A stretch of DNA of 64,000 bases, taken from the NCBI RefSeq assembly GCF_029350975.1, contig NZ_JARKMR010000001.1:434001-498000 (forward strand), read 5' to 3'. Positions 45,415 through 55,403 of the stretch are shown piece by piece. Every line of letters begins with the position of its first letter. The first letter of the stretch is position 1. Under the pieces are notes generated by a model. The model did no database searches, was not told the DNA's origin, and saw only the letters and a program-made list of their open reading frames with translations. The translations under genes and the position numbers were made by a program. This DNA comes from Maribacter zhoushanensis. Its GTDB lineage: Bacteria; Bacteroidota; Bacteroidia; Flavobacteriales; Flavobacteriaceae.

Positions 45415-46713
45415 TTATTCTGTCCAAAAATCTGGTTCAATATTACTGCCTAGAGCCGTACAATCACCGCAAACCTTTGGTACAAATATATGTGGACCGC
45501 CACAGTCAACATCATTAACATTAGGCTTTACATAGCTTATTAAATCTAGATCTATCTGTTGTATGACCGATTGTGGACATGGATTAGGTCCTCTTGGTCC
45601 ACTAAAACAAAAAGACACATGAGATTCTGGTGCGGTCAATTCCCTACAATTAAAAGGGTATGGAGGTAATTCTTCGTTAGGATAAAAGTCTGTATAATTG
45701 AAAAACAACCTGCTTCTTGAAACGGAAACCACATCAAAAAAACCAATTATACCATTCTGATTGCCATCATTTGCTGAAAGATTTCCTTGTAAAAATCCTG
45801 GCTGAACTTGAGAAAAGATGCTTCCGGTTTGGCTGAAGTTATTCAATTGGTCGTAGAAACTAAAAGATGCCGTGCTTGAAACCAATTGTTCTACTTCAAT
45901 ACTATATCTATGGCTTATAATAAAGTTATCTTGGTCAATAAAGCGTACCATGAACTTTTTAACGTTATCACTTAAACTACCTTGTTGTGCCTGTATAATA
46001 GTATTAGAAAGGTTGTTGCCATAACAAACTTGCTGCTCTTCTTCCCTTTCTATAATTTCTAGGTCATAGGTGACCAATGGTAACGCACATGGCTCGTAAT
46101 TAGTGAGCTTAAAAGCTTCAGGCGACCAATTTGGGGCAATAATTTTATAGGTTTCATCATAGGTATAGCGTAAATTTTGTACGTTACCAGACTCATCGGC
46201 GTTATCTACGAATATGCCTATACCTTGTGCTCCAGATTCACTTGTCGTTTTTTCTGCGTAAAGATTAGAGATAGCTGCTAAACCTTCAATTTGCATGTTG
46301 GTCGAGGAGTATCTTTTTCCGTCTGATGTAATAATATTTAATTGATATGTATTACCCATTTCTGCAGCAAATTTAATATCCGATTCATATATGCCCGGGC
46401 TAGCTTCGCTGAACGAATAGGTAGTGCCATTATCATTTTCTATGGTAACTGTGGCGTTAGATTCATAGCGCACCAAATCTCTATTAATATCACGTATAGG
46501 TGTATATGGGTTGTAGATAGAATCAATACCTAGGTCAACCAATGTATCCATTCTACTTAAGGTTACCCTATGGTTTTTTATTTCATTGGTCAGTGTGGCC
46601 TCAACAATTAAAGTTTTTAGCACGTTTTCATCTGACGCTATACCAAGGTCAACCTCCTCAAGGCAACTGATGAATGCGAATAAAGTCAATATTATAAAAA
46701 GTTTATTTTTCAT
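45415..46713 (-). CDS. DUF4249-like lipoprotein, paralogue 2
   Basis: This is a 432-residue lipoprotein from the ATG at 46713, which gives the common four-base ATGA overlap with the upstream stop. A start at 46725 would overlap by 16 bases. The lipobox is AFISC. Shared marks with its neighbours are VEATLTNEIKNHRVTLSR, YTYDETYKIIAPNW, NYTDFYPNEELPPYPFNC and the C-terminal CGDCTALGSNIEPDFWTE. It is closest to paralogue 3. Role as for that gene: receptor partner, inferred. Confidence 0.85.
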   Translation of the reverse strand: MKNKLFIILTLFAFISCLEEVDLGIASDENVLKTLIVEATLTNEIKNHRVTLSRMDTLVDLGIDSIYNPYTPIRDINRDLVRYESNATVTIENDNGTTYSFSEASPGIYESDIKFAAEMGNTYQLNIITSDGKRYSSTNMQIEGLAAISNLYAEKTTSESGAQGIGIFVDNADESGNVQNLRYTYDETYKIIAPNWSPEAFKLTNYEPCALPLVTYDLEIIEREEEQQVCYGNNLSNTIIQAQQGSLSDNVKKFMVRFIDQDNFIISHRYSIEVEQLVSSTASFSFYDQLNNFSQTGSIFSQVQPGFLQGNLSANDGNQNGIIGFFDVVSVSRSRLFFNYTDFYPNEELPPYPFNCRELTAPESHVSFCFSGPRGPNPCPQSVIQQIDLDLISYVKPNVNDVDCGGPHIFVPKVCGDCTALGSNIEPDFWTE

Positions 46714-48002
46714 TTTTCGATCCAAAATTCAGGTGTTATATTATCGCCAAATGTTCTGCAATCTACACAGCCTGATGGTTTTACTAAAAATGGAGCACGA
46801 GATAGTTCTCCATTATCATCAGGTTCAAAAAAGTTTTCATTATCGCCAATATATGCTATTTGACCAGCTATGATTCCCTCTATTAGAGGTGAATTTGATC
46901 CGCGGTCCACTATAACTTTTCCGTCAATTACAGTTGAGTGAAAGCCGTCAGGATAAAGTGCAGGTTCACGAATAACATCACAAGAAATTATATAAGGAGG
47001 CAATGGCTCATTAGGGTAAAAATCTTCATAGTTGAAAAATATTCTTTTTTCACTATAAGAGCTTAGTTCAAAGTAACCGAATACAATTGCATCTTCTGAA
47101 TTTTTAGCGCTTACATTTGATGCTAACATACCGGTCTGTACATTGCTAAATATACTTTCTGAGCTTGAAAAATCTTTTAATGAATTAAAGAAAGCTGCTG
47201 CATTGATGTCATGATGATACTGTTTTACTAAAATACTGTACCGATGAGATATGGCATAATTATCACTACCTATAAATCTAACTTCAAAATTCTCTAAATC
47301 ATTTGTAGTTAAATTACTGGTTGATGTAATTATTAGACTGTTAGATTTATTTGTGCCAAAGCAAATGTCGGCTGGTTCATTTCTTGCGGCTACCGTAACT
47401 TCCCAACCATCATCATCTTCACAGAAGAAATCATAATCAACTTCATCCCAATTAAACGGATTATAGTCAGGCGGAATTATTTTATAAGTCTCTTCATATT
47501 CATATCTAAAATAATTGGCAGAAGAAGAATTATTTGAATTGCTCACCGTAATTGAAATTCCGTCATTTTCAGAATTATTGAATTTACGTTGCGTCTTAAG
47601 TTCTTTTAATTCAATATTAGATGGTAAAGTGGTTTTGTTTGAATGATAAATAACATTGTCAGTGGTTGTAATCTGTAAGGTATATGCTCTACCCTGTTCT
47701 AAATTGATAGCTGTTATTGTACTGTAATTTCCTGGCTCGTTTTCAATGAAATCTATAGCCCCTCCCAAATCATCTAGTATACTCACTTGTGCTCCAATTT
47801 CTGGAGTTGGTTCAATTTCATCAAATGAGAAAGTTCTTGTCAATAGAATGGTTTGCTGTTTATTTTCATCTGTTATTCTGGCATCGACAACTAATGCTCC
47901 ATCTAAAACTTCTGTGATGTTTTCAGGTACAAATTCTTCAACACATCCACTTATTTGTAGTGATGTAAAAATTATAAAAACCCATTTTAGTTCTTTTTTC
48001 AT
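46710..48002 (-). CDS. DUF4249-like lipoprotein, paralogue 1
   Basis: This 430-residue lipoprotein has lipobox QISGC. It has the family segments VVDARITDENKQQTILLTR, YEYEETYKIIPPDYNP, NYEDFYPNEPLPPYIISC and ends CVDCRTFGDNITPEFWIEK. It differs more from the other two copies than they differ from each other, and it sits next to the receptor gene. It starts 11 bases after the receptor stop and overlaps the next gene start. Confidence 0.85.
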   Translation of the reverse strand: MKKELKWVFIIFTSLQISGCVEEFVPENITEVLDGALVVDARITDENKQQTILLTRTFSFDEIEPTPEIGAQVSILDDLGGAIDFIENEPGNYSTITAINLEQGRAYTLQITTTDNVIYHSNKTTLPSNIELKELKTQRKFNNSENDGISITVSNSNNSSSANYFRYEYEETYKIIPPDYNPFNWDEVDYDFFCEDDDGWEVTVAARNEPADICFGTNKSNSLIITSTSNLTTNDLENFEVRFIGSDNYAISHRYSILVKQYHHDINAAAFFNSLKDFSSSESIFSNVQTGMLASNVSAKNSEDAIVFGYFELSSYSEKRIFFNYEDFYPNEPLPPYIISCDVIREPALYPDGFHSTVIDGKVIVDRGSNSPLIEGIIAGQIAYIGDNENFFEPDDNGELSRAPFLVKPSGCVDCRTFGDNITPEFWIEK

Positions 48003-48013
48003 TTTAAGTGATT

Positions 48014-50863
48014 TTAAAACTTAAAATTATAGGTGATAGAGGGTATTGGAATAGAGAAAATTGAACTCTGTAATGCCTTAACCTCACCATTATCTGTAAC
48101 AAAGAACACTGAATAAGGATTGTTTCTGCCTAATACGTTGTAAACCGATATAGTAACAAAACTATGTGCCAGTTTGTTCTTCTTGTGGTTTCCTTCAATA
48201 TTGAGACCTAAATCTAATCTGTAGAAATCTGGAATTCTGAATTCATTTCTGTCACTAAAAGCAACAAAATCTGCATTGTTGAATCTAAATGTACCTACAG
48301 GGTAGGTAATTGGTCTACCCGTTTGGTATACAAAGTTTGCGGATATACTATATCGTTTTGTAAATCGGTAATTTGTAATGACACTTACATCATGGGGCTT
48401 ATCAAAATTGGAAGGAAAAAATTCTCCATTATTAATACGCTCCTCACTAAATTCGCTATCAAAACGGTACAATGATCTAGAGTAGGTGTAACTAAGCCAT
48501 CCGTTAAAATCACCGCTTTTCTTTTTTAGCAGAAATTCTACTCCGTACGCCTTACCATCACCCTGTAATATCTGTGTTTCTACATTTTCATTTAAGAACA
48601 GGTTGGCACCAGTTTTAAAATCGAGTACATTTTCCATTTTCTTGTAATAGCCTTCAATACTTAATTCGTACTCATTTTCTTTAAAGTTTTTATAAAAACC
48701 TAAAGAAGCTTGGTAGCCCTTTTGAGCTTCAATATTTAAGTCGGATAGTTTCCACGTATCTATGGGAGAAACCGTGGTGTTGTTAGAAAGCGTATGTAAA
48801 AATTGGTAAGAATTATTGAGACTTGCTTTAACAGAAAAATCAGGAGTGAACAAATACCTAGCTGAAACTCTAGCTTCTGGACCGCCATAGGTTTTTATAT
48901 TTTCACCACTTGAATACGCTATGGTATCTTGAACGGTAGATTCATTTTTTGGCATACCTTCTTCGTAGGTTCTTTGGGTAGCTTCACCTAAAGCGGCAAA
49001 AAATGCATATCTCACCCCTAAATTGAAAGATAGTTTATCACTAACGGTTATTTCGTCTCCAATAAAAAGAGCAGCTTCAACCGCTTGCTCCTTATCAATC
49101 AAAAGTTCACTTATATCAGATTCGCTACCATCTGGTTCAATACTTCCTGGATTAACAGAGTAATACTTGGCAGAAGCACCATAATCTAGCTTGTTTTTAT
49201 CGTTTAGAACTGTCCCAAGCTTATATTTTAACTCAGTTTCGTTGATGCTGTAATCTAAATTAAAATCGGTATTTGATTCGCCATCAAAATCAATTCCAAA
49301 TCCATAATTACTATTATCAACAATCAAGGCGCTACTGGTTTTATCACTCATTCTGTGATCCCAGCGCAAAGAGAAAAGGCGGTTGTCATAATTGTATAAA
49401 GAATCTGATGTAATACTAAAGGCATCTCTACTGTAGTAAGCTGTTGCTTTTACTTCATTTTTATCATTTATTTTATTGTGATATTTAACGATACCGTCAA
49501 AGAAAGAGGCGTTGCTATTGCTTAATGATTCATCATCTAAAGAACGTAGAATCCAATCTGCATAAGCACCTCTACCACCAACAACAAGTGAAGATTTTTC
49601 TTTTTCTAGCGGAATTTCCAATGCCAAATTTCCGGTAACGGGACCAATAGAACCCTCACCTGAGAATTTTTCTACATTTCCATTTTTTGTTCTGATGTCA
49701 AAAACTGAGGATATTCTTCCGCCAAATTCAACTGGTATAGCTCCTTTATAAATGTCCACACCTTTTGTCGTAAATGGATTTAATGCTTGAAAGATTCCGA
49801 AAAAGTGTTGTGGGTTGTATATAACGGCATCGTCTAACAACACTAGGTTTTGGTCTGTTTTGCCACCACGTACATTTAAACCCATAGCGCCTTCTCCGGC
49901 AGATGAAATACCTGGTAATGCTTTGGCAACTGAAAGAATATCTCTTTCACCTAATACTAAAGGAATATTTTTAGATTCTTCAGAATCTATTTGTTCACTT
50001 CCCGTAATTGCTTCTTCGACATTTTTAAATGCATCTGCTTCTACAATTACTTCATCTAATTGCTGTAAACCCTCTTCCATTAATAAATCTAAATTACCAT
50101 TGTTGAACATGATAACTTCACGATCTGTAGTGGCAATACCCATTGCTCGTAAACTAAGTTCATTATAACCTGCAGGTAATTGTAAACTGTAATTACCATT
50201 AGCGTCTGTAACCGTAATTTGATTAGACCCTTTTACACGTATTGCTAAATCTTGAATAGCTTCTCCTGTTTTTGAATTGATTGCCCTTCCTTGAAGTCTA
50301 TAGGTCTCTTGTAAATTACTTGGGTCACTTTTACCAACCTTGGCAACGTTATAATTACGAGCAGTTTTGCTATTGGTTGTATAAAATGTAGGTTGAGGTG
50401 CCTTTGTTTTTGTTTGTGAATGACTATTGTTTTCAGTAATGGCATCGTAACCAAAAAAGCCATTAGGTAGTTGGTCATAAACTATGGTGTTCTCTAAAAG
50501 AATTATACGTTTTTGAGTTTCTAAAATGTAATAATTTAACGAAGTGTCTGCAAGAATTGAATCTAAAACATTGTTTAGGTTATCATTTTCAAATTTAGTT
50601 GAAATGGTAATACCTTCTGTCCAAGGTTCTAGAAAGAAGAATTGGTAATTTGTCTGTTTTTCAATGTCTGATATGACTACCTCTATAGGTGCTGATGAAT
50701 ACTGACCACTTATACTATCTGTTTTTTGAGAAAAACTATAGTTAAAAACAGAAATGAGTATTAAGATAGCAAGGCTCTTTTTAAGAAATTGAATAGGTCT
50801 TAAAAACCAATTTGATTTAATAAATGTTGTAAATAAACATTTGTCATTAAGTTGTTTAGTCAT
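48014..50863 (-). CDS. TonB-dependent receptor with STN domain
   Basis: This is a 949-residue receptor. After the signal region (to about residue 46) comes a secretin/TonB short N-terminal (STN) domain at about 47-125 (APIEVVISDIEKQTNYQFFF, LNNVLDSILADTSLNYYI). It is followed by a carboxypeptidase-like domain at about 190-275, a plug (LPGISSAGEGAMGLNVRGGKTDQNL in pieces, IPVEFGGRISSVFDI), and a barrel ending ITYNFKF. STN domains in other receptors talk to FecR-type anti-sigma factors, but no sigma or FecR gene is adjacent. It leads an operon with three DUF4249-like lipoproteins and an MG2-like protein. The substrate is unknown. Confidence 0.92.
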   Translation of the reverse strand: MTKQLNDKCLFTTFIKSNWFLRPIQFLKKSLAILILISVFNYSFSQKTDSISGQYSSAPIEVVISDIEKQTNYQFFFLEPWTEGITISTKFENDNLNNVLDSILADTSLNYYILETQKRIILLENTIVYDQLPNGFFGYDAITENNSHSQTKTKAPQPTFYTTNSKTARNYNVAKVGKSDPSNLQETYRLQGRAINSKTGEAIQDLAIRVKGSNQITVTDANGNYSLQLPAGYNELSLRAMGIATTDREVIMFNNGNLDLLMEEGLQQLDEVIVEADAFKNVEEAITGSEQIDSEESKNIPLVLGERDILSVAKALPGISSAGEGAMGLNVRGGKTDQNLVLLDDAVIYNPQHFFGIFQALNPFTTKGVDIYKGAIPVEFGGRISSVFDIRTKNGNVEKFSGEGSIGPVTGNLALEIPLEKEKSSLVVGGRGAYADWILRSLDDESLSNSNASFFDGIVKYHNKINDKNEVKATAYYSRDAFSITSDSLYNYDNRLFSLRWDHRMSDKTSSALIVDNSNYGFGIDFDGESNTDFNLDYSINETELKYKLGTVLNDKNKLDYGASAKYYSVNPGSIEPDGSESDISELLIDKEQAVEAALFIGDEITVSDKLSFNLGVRYAFFAALGEATQRTYEEGMPKNESTVQDTIAYSSGENIKTYGGPEARVSARYLFTPDFSVKASLNNSYQFLHTLSNNTTVSPIDTWKLSDLNIEAQKGYQASLGFYKNFKENEYELSIEGYYKKMENVLDFKTGANLFLNENVETQILQGDGKAYGVEFLLKKKSGDFNGWLSYTYSRSLYRFDSEFSEERINNGEFFPSNFDKPHDVSVITNYRFTKRYSISANFVYQTGRPITYPVGTFRFNNADFVAFSDRNEFRIPDFYRLDLGLNIEGNHKKNKLAHSFVTISVYNVLGRNNPYSVFFVTDNGEVKALQSSIFSIPIPSITYNFKF

Positions 50864-51163
50864 TTTGAGTGGTTGGATTCTTACAAGATATAAAAAAGTA
50901 GAACAACTAAAAATGTGATATATAAAAAAATCGTAATGTAATTTTGAATTATGTGTAATTAGAAACTATTATTTTATGAATTTAGTTTTTTGGGGCTAAT
51001 TGGTTTATTATTTGAATGTTAGACCTTAAATAAAACAAAGAGTTTTTTGTTTTTTGAAAAAAGATATCATTAATCCATTTTACTTCATATCAGTATTTTA
51101 TTACTATTTTTAACAGAAATTCTTGTTAAAAATTCTAAATTGGATCAGTTATATACCAACAAC
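50864..51163. other. 300-bp divergent intergenic region
   Basis: Very AT-rich DNA between the STN receptor operon and the histidine kinase gene. No exact -7 box, RNA gene or palindrome could be assigned; both promoters must lie here. Confidence 0.4.
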
Positions 51164-53434
51164 ATGCTTCAAGAAAGGCATCATCAAATTTTTATAGAAC
51201 AAACTCCTACGGCAATTGCCATGTTAGATACTAATATGGTCTACTTAGCTGTTTCCAAAAGATGGTTAAAAGATTTTAAATTAGAGGGTCAAGATATTGT
51301 CGGAAAATCTCATTACGATGTCTTTCCTGAAATAGGTGATGATTGGAAAGTTAAAAATCGAGAGTGCTTAAATGGCGCCATTGATGTTTGTGATGAAGCT
51401 CCTTTTTATCGTAAAGACGGTTCTGTACAATGGATTTATTGGGATGTTCGTCCATGGTATAATCAACAAGGTGAAATAGGTGGTTTGCTTATGCATACTG
51501 GCGATATAACCGAAAAAAAAGAAAAAGAATTACAAAAAGATCGCGTAGACTCTATTTTAGAAGACACCAGCGAAATAGCAAGAATAGGTATTTGGGAAAT
51601 GAATCTATTTACCAATGAAATTATTTGGAGTAAATTGATTTATGAAATTTATGGCGTGTCTGAAGATTATATACCTAACATAAGTAGTAATCTAGATTTT
51701 TGTACAAATAATGAGAGTAAAAAATTGGTGGAAGCAGCAATCGTAAATCTCATGGAAAAAGGAATTCCTGTTGATATAGAATATGAAATAAAAAATGGAA
51801 AAGGAGAGGTAAGGTTTGTTAAGGTAATAGGTAAAATTGAATACATTGAAGGTGTTGCTTCAAGATTGTTTGGTATAATTCAGGATCTTACTTCTATTAA
51901 GCAATCTGAAAAAAAGCTTTTTAAAGCGCATACGGAACTAGAGGCTATTTTTAATTCTAAATCTATTGCCGTAGTAACTACTGATAAAAATGGAGTAATA
52001 AATCGATTTAATAGTGGAGCGGAACAACTTTTGGGGTATACATCTGAAGAATTGATCGGCAAACATAAGCCTGAAATTTATTTGCTCAAAGATGAATTAG
52101 AGCAATTTAGAACTGATATGATTTCCCAGTTTAGCAATGATATTTCGGATAAAAGTTTTAACTATAGAAATGAAAATATCAATGATACTAGACAATGGAT
52201 CTATAGAAGAAAAAATGGGTCAACATTCCCTGTATTATCAACGATAACGGCTGTTAATAATAATCAGGGTGAAAATGAAGGATTCATTGCAGTTGCTACT
52301 GATATTTCTAAGATTAAAGAAGTCAAGGATGAATTAAAAAGAAAAAATAATCTTTTAAATCATGCAGAACAAATTACCAAGATGGGAAATTGGCAATGGA
52401 AATTGGCAAAGAACACTGTTGTTTGGTCTTCAAACCTATATGGCATTTTTGATATTGAAGAGGGTAGTGTTGAATTAGAATATGACACATATTTAGATTT
52501 TGTTCACCCAGAGGATAAAGACCAAGTTCTTAAACATATAGAAAAATTTATAGCGGATAGAGAAAAGAAAGGTCTTGTTCATCGCATTCAATTAAAGGAC
52601 GGAACAGTTAAAACATTAAAAATAATTGGTGAAGTCATTACCAATGCTAAAGGCGAAATTGTAGAAGTAATTGGAGCATGTCAAGACATAACAGAAGCTA
52701 AAATAGCGGAAGAGAAGTTAATAGCTGCAAAAGAAGAATTAGAGATTTTTGCACAAAAGCTTTCGTCTCAAAATCAGCAGTTGGCAGATTTTACACATAT
52801 TACTTCACATAATTTGAGAGCACCTGTAGCCAATCTTAACTCTTTATTGGAAATTTATAGTTATTCTGATGATGAAGAAGAACGCGCAGATATTTTTGAT
52901 AAATTCAGCAATGTCATAGATCACTTATCTTCTACCTTGAATACGCTTATTGAGGCTTTAAAGACAAAGGTGGGTGATGCTAATGAGAATCTTGAAAAAT
53001 GTGATTTTAACAACGCATTTGAAAACACTACAGAGATATTAAGCGGAGAAATCTTAAAAAGTGGGGCAACTGTAACTGGTGACTTTTCTAGGGTTTCAAA
53101 TATTGATTATAATTCAATCTATCTTGAAAGTATTTTTCTAAATTTGATCGGAAATGCAATTAAGTATAGATCAGAAAATAGAAGCCCCGAAATAAATATT
53201 ACTTCCGAAATTATAAATGGAAAGATTAATCTAAAATTTCAGGATAATGGTCTTGGTATTGATCTAAAAAAGCATGGACATAAGCTTTTTGGACTCAATA
53301 AAATTTTTCACAGACACCCAGATGCAAAGGGTGTCGGTTTGTTTCTGACAAAAACGCAAATTGAAGCCATGGGCGGTACTATTACAGCCGCTAGTGAGGT
53401 GAATGTCGGTACAACGTTTATAATTAATTTTTAA
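51164..53434 (+). CDS. Multi-PAS sensor histidine kinase
   Basis: This is a 756-residue soluble kinase without transmembrane segments. Four PAS/PAC units run to about residue 525, the first with EQTPTAIAMLDTNMVYLAVS and the third with TTDKNGVINRFNSGAEQLLGY. A coiled coil is followed by a HisKA-type helix with FTHITSHNLRAPVANLN (phospho-accepting His549), then a HATPase domain with LIGNAIKYR, FQDNGLGID and GVGLFL. The ATG at 51164 is chosen; a TTG eight codons upstream is possible. The receiver protein that follows after 11 bases is its probable partner. The signal is unknown; PAS domains may sense redox, light or small ligands. Confidence 0.9.
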   Translation: MLQERHHQIFIEQTPTAIAMLDTNMVYLAVSKRWLKDFKLEGQDIVGKSHYDVFPEIGDDWKVKNRECLNGAIDVCDEAPFYRKDGSVQWIYWDVRPWYNQQGEIGGLLMHTGDITEKKEKELQKDRVDSILEDTSEIARIGIWEMNLFTNEIIWSKLIYEIYGVSEDYIPNISSNLDFCTNNESKKLVEAAIVNLMEKGIPVDIEYEIKNGKGEVRFVKVIGKIEYIEGVASRLFGIIQDLTSIKQSEKKLFKAHTELEAIFNSKSIAVVTTDKNGVINRFNSGAEQLLGYTSEELIGKHKPEIYLLKDELEQFRTDMISQFSNDISDKSFNYRNENINDTRQWIYRRKNGSTFPVLSTITAVNNNQGENEGFIAVATDISKIKEVKDELKRKNNLLNHAEQITKMGNWQWKLAKNTVVWSSNLYGIFDIEEGSVELEYDTYLDFVHPEDKDQVLKHIEKFIADREKKGLVHRIQLKDGTVKTLKIIGEVITNAKGEIVEVIGACQDITEAKIAEEKLIAAKEELEIFAQKLSSQNQQLADFTHITSHNLRAPVANLNSLLEIYSYSDDEEERADIFDKFSNVIDHLSSTLNTLIEALKTKVGDANENLEKCDFNNAFENTTEILSGEILKSGATVTGDFSRVSNIDYNSIYLESIFLNLIGNAIKYRSENRSPEINITSEIINGKINLKFQDNGLGIDLKKHGHKLFGLNKIFHRHPDAKGVGLFLTKTQIEAMGGTITAASEVNVGTTFIINF

Positions 53435-53445
53435 GTAAGCTTGCT

Positions 53446-53862
53446 ATGAGTAATATTTTGAAAACGTGTATTGTTGATGATGATTCCATCTATCGCTTCA
53501 CAATGGTAAAAACGCTACAATCTACCAACTTACCAATGGAGATAATGGCTTTTTCTGATGGAGAAGAGGCAATTGATTTTATGTTGGATAATCTTAATCA
53601 AGATTCCGTATTTCCCGATGTCATTTTTCTTGATATTGATATGCCCATTATGGACGGATTTCAATTCATGGAAGAGTACATTAAAATTAAGCCTAGAGTA
53701 GGTAAAATAATTACCATTTATATGGTGTCATCTTCCTTAGATCCAGTTGATATGGAAAGAGCAAAGAAAATTAGCGCTATTTCAGATTACATTGTAAAAC
53801 CAATTGGTTTGGGTAGATTAAAGAGTATTTTAGAAGAGTTGTTGAAAGATAGAAAAGACTAA
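53446..53862 (+). CDS. Single-domain response regulator (receiver only)
   Basis: This 138-residue CheY-like receiver has acidic pocket CIVDDDS (residues 8-14), phospho-acceptor Asp63 in FLDIDMPIMDG, switch Ser in YMVSSS, and Lys in YIVKPIG. There is no DNA-binding or output domain. It is encoded 11 bases after the PAS histidine kinase, so it likely relays phosphate from it to another protein. Confidence 0.93.
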   Translation: MSNILKTCIVDDDSIYRFTMVKTLQSTNLPMEIMAFSDGEEAIDFMLDNLNQDSVFPDVIFLDIDMPIMDGFQFMEEYIKIKPRVGKIITIYMVSSSLDPVDMERAKKISAISDYIVKPIGLGRLKSILEELLKDRKD

Positions 53863-53966
53863 CCTTTGTTAGGATGTAAAAAATTTTTAAGGGCATCATT
53901 CAAATGAATAGGATTAAGCTAAAACGCTAAATACCAGTAATTTTGATCGAACCTAAAAATTAAAAT

Positions 53967-54119
53967 ATGTCTTTATTAACAATTATTTTAAATATATTAC
54001 TACCACCATTAGCTGTTTTTATGAAACACGGTATTGGTACTACACTTTTAATAAGTATTCTATTGACATTACTTGCTTGGTTACCGGGTGTAATTCATGC
54101 TTTTATTGTAAATCAATAA
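53967..54119 (+). CDS. YqaE/Pmp3 family small membrane protein
   Basis: This is a 50-residue peptide with two hydrophobic helices. It shows the family core ILLPPLAVFMKHGIGTTLLI and LLTLLAWLPGVIHAFIV. Pmp3/YqaE peptides sit in the plasma membrane and are linked to salt and stress tolerance in yeast, plants and bacteria. A terminator follows about 55 bases downstream. Confidence 0.92.
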   Translation: MSLLTIILNILLPPLAVFMKHGIGTTLLISILLTLLAWLPGVIHAFIVNQ

Positions 54120-54422
54120 ATTGTAACATAAAATTTGTCTTGCCTACTTATGTTAAGGCAGTGACATTTAGAAACCGAATAGCTATCAAAATGATGATAG
54201 TTGTTCGGTTTTTTATTGATATAATATATTTATAGGTCTTTTTTTGTTCTTGCTATATTTCGGTACAGTTGTTAACACTTATTGTGAAGCAATACTATAA
54301 AGTAGGGACATATAAATTTTAACTTTAATATGTTAGTAAACATTTTTATAATCGACTATTTGGTTTTAAAAATATTTGCATCAATTATTGATAATTCCAA
54401 CTCAAATTAATATTCTGAACAA
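54120..54422. other. 303-bp intergenic region
   Basis: It holds the terminator of the YqaE gene (54173-54214) and then AT-rich sequence that should include the promoter of the lipoprotein gene at 54423. No further element was recognised. Confidence 0.5.
54173..54214 (+). terminator. Rho-independent terminator after the YqaE gene
   Basis: AACCGAA pairs with TTCGGTT, and inner GCTATCA pairs with TGATAGT, followed by a T run. Confidence 0.85.
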
Positions 54423-55220
54423 ATGATCAAGAATTTCAAAATAGTAATAGGTTTAGCATGTTTAACCGTTTTAGCTTGTAAGAATCCTAATAAAAAAGAT
54501 GAAATAAATTCAAAGGAAAATCCAGTTGTAGAAAGCCAACAAGAAAGCGCAGAGGCTATTATTCAAAATGCCATTCAGGCTCATGGTGGTACTGCTTATG
54601 ATACTGCAAATTATGAGTTTGTATTTAGGAATAAAATGTACAAGTTCAATAATGCCAATGGATTTTCTTATCGAGTAAATTTTAAGGATAGTATTGGTAA
54701 TAGAATTCAAGATGATTTAAACAATGGGTCATTCATAAGAACTGTAAATGAAAAGGTTGTTGATCTATCTGAAAAGGATATTGCAATACATAGTAATGCG
54801 TTGAATTCCGTTATATATTTTGCCACACTACCACATAAATTAAATGATACCGCTGTTCATAAAGAGCTTGTTGGCAAAACGGTTATTAAAGATGAAGATT
54901 ATGATGTTGTACGTGTTACTTTTGGTAAAGAAGGCGGTGGTACAGATCATGATGATATCTTTATGTATTGGATCAATAAACAATCTCACTTTGTTGATTA
55001 TCTAGCGTATAGTTACAGCGTTAATGATGGTGGTGTGCGTTTTAGAAGTGCCTATAACCCTAGAACTATTGATGGTATTCGTTTTCAAGACTACATAAAT
55101 TGGGCAGCTCCGGTGGGCACTCCTTTAAAAGATTTACCTGCAATGTTCGAAAAAAACGAACTTAAAGAACTGTCTAGAATTGAAACGGAAAAAGTGCGAA
55201 ATCTAACCGCAATTGAATAG
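54423..55220 (+). CDS. Lipoprotein of unknown function (DUF6503-like)
   Basis: This 265-residue protein has a lipobox TVLAC (Cys19) followed by a charged linker. The rest is a single domain beginning AEAIIQNAIQAHGGTAYDTANYEFVFRNKMY (seen as neighbouring motifs) with later VGKTVIKDEDYDVVRVTFGKEGGG and FMYWINKQSHFVDYLAYSY. The pattern of paired beta strands recalls LolA/LppX-like lipid-binding folds and the Bacteroidota family DUF6503, but I am not certain. No functional neighbour; the mutase genes downstream are separated by a repeat copy and a promoter. Confidence 0.75.
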   Translation: MIKNFKIVIGLACLTVLACKNPNKKDEINSKENPVVESQQESAEAIIQNAIQAHGGTAYDTANYEFVFRNKMYKFNNANGFSYRVNFKDSIGNRIQDDLNNGSFIRTVNEKVVDLSEKDIAIHSNALNSVIYFATLPHKLNDTAVHKELVGKTVIKDEDYDVVRVTFGKEGGGTDHDDIFMYWINKQSHFVDYLAYSYSVNDGGVRFRSAYNPRTIDGIRFQDYINWAAPVGTPLKDLPAMFEKNELKELSRIETEKVRNLTAIE

Positions 55221-55250
55221 ATAGAATAGTCTACATTCTAGTATAGTTTT

Positions 55251-55320
55251 TATTCCATAATCGAAATTTAAATAAAACTTTAAATCAATGTTTTTTGGGC
55301 TAGTCCCAAGGTTATTTTCT
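55251..55320 (+). repeat. Dispersed intergenic repeat, copy C (shortened)
   Basis: It keeps CATAATCGAAA, AAATCAATG, GGGCTAGTCC and GGTTATTT in the order of copy B but lacks the GACGCTTGCGTC hairpin segment. It lies just upstream of the mutA promoter. Confidence 0.55.
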
Positions 55321-55325
55321 TATTG

Positions 55326-55333
55326 TATCTTTG
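55326..55333 (+). promoter_or_regulatory. Candidate -7 box of mutA-mutB
   Basis: TATCTTTG matches TAnnTTTG; it lies 70 bases before the mutA start. No -33 element at standard spacing. Confidence 0.4.
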
Positions 55334-55403
55334 AGAGATTACGTTAAATTCGGTTTTAATAATTAAATCAAAAAACTCGTTTTTTAATTAAACTCTGTCT
55401 TAT

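Noticed and set aside
46714..46725. Upstream ATG of DUF4249-like paralogue 2
   Set aside because: It would extend the overlap with the preceding gene to 16 bases and add a charged stretch before the lipoprotein signal. The ATG at 46713 gives the usual four-base overlap.
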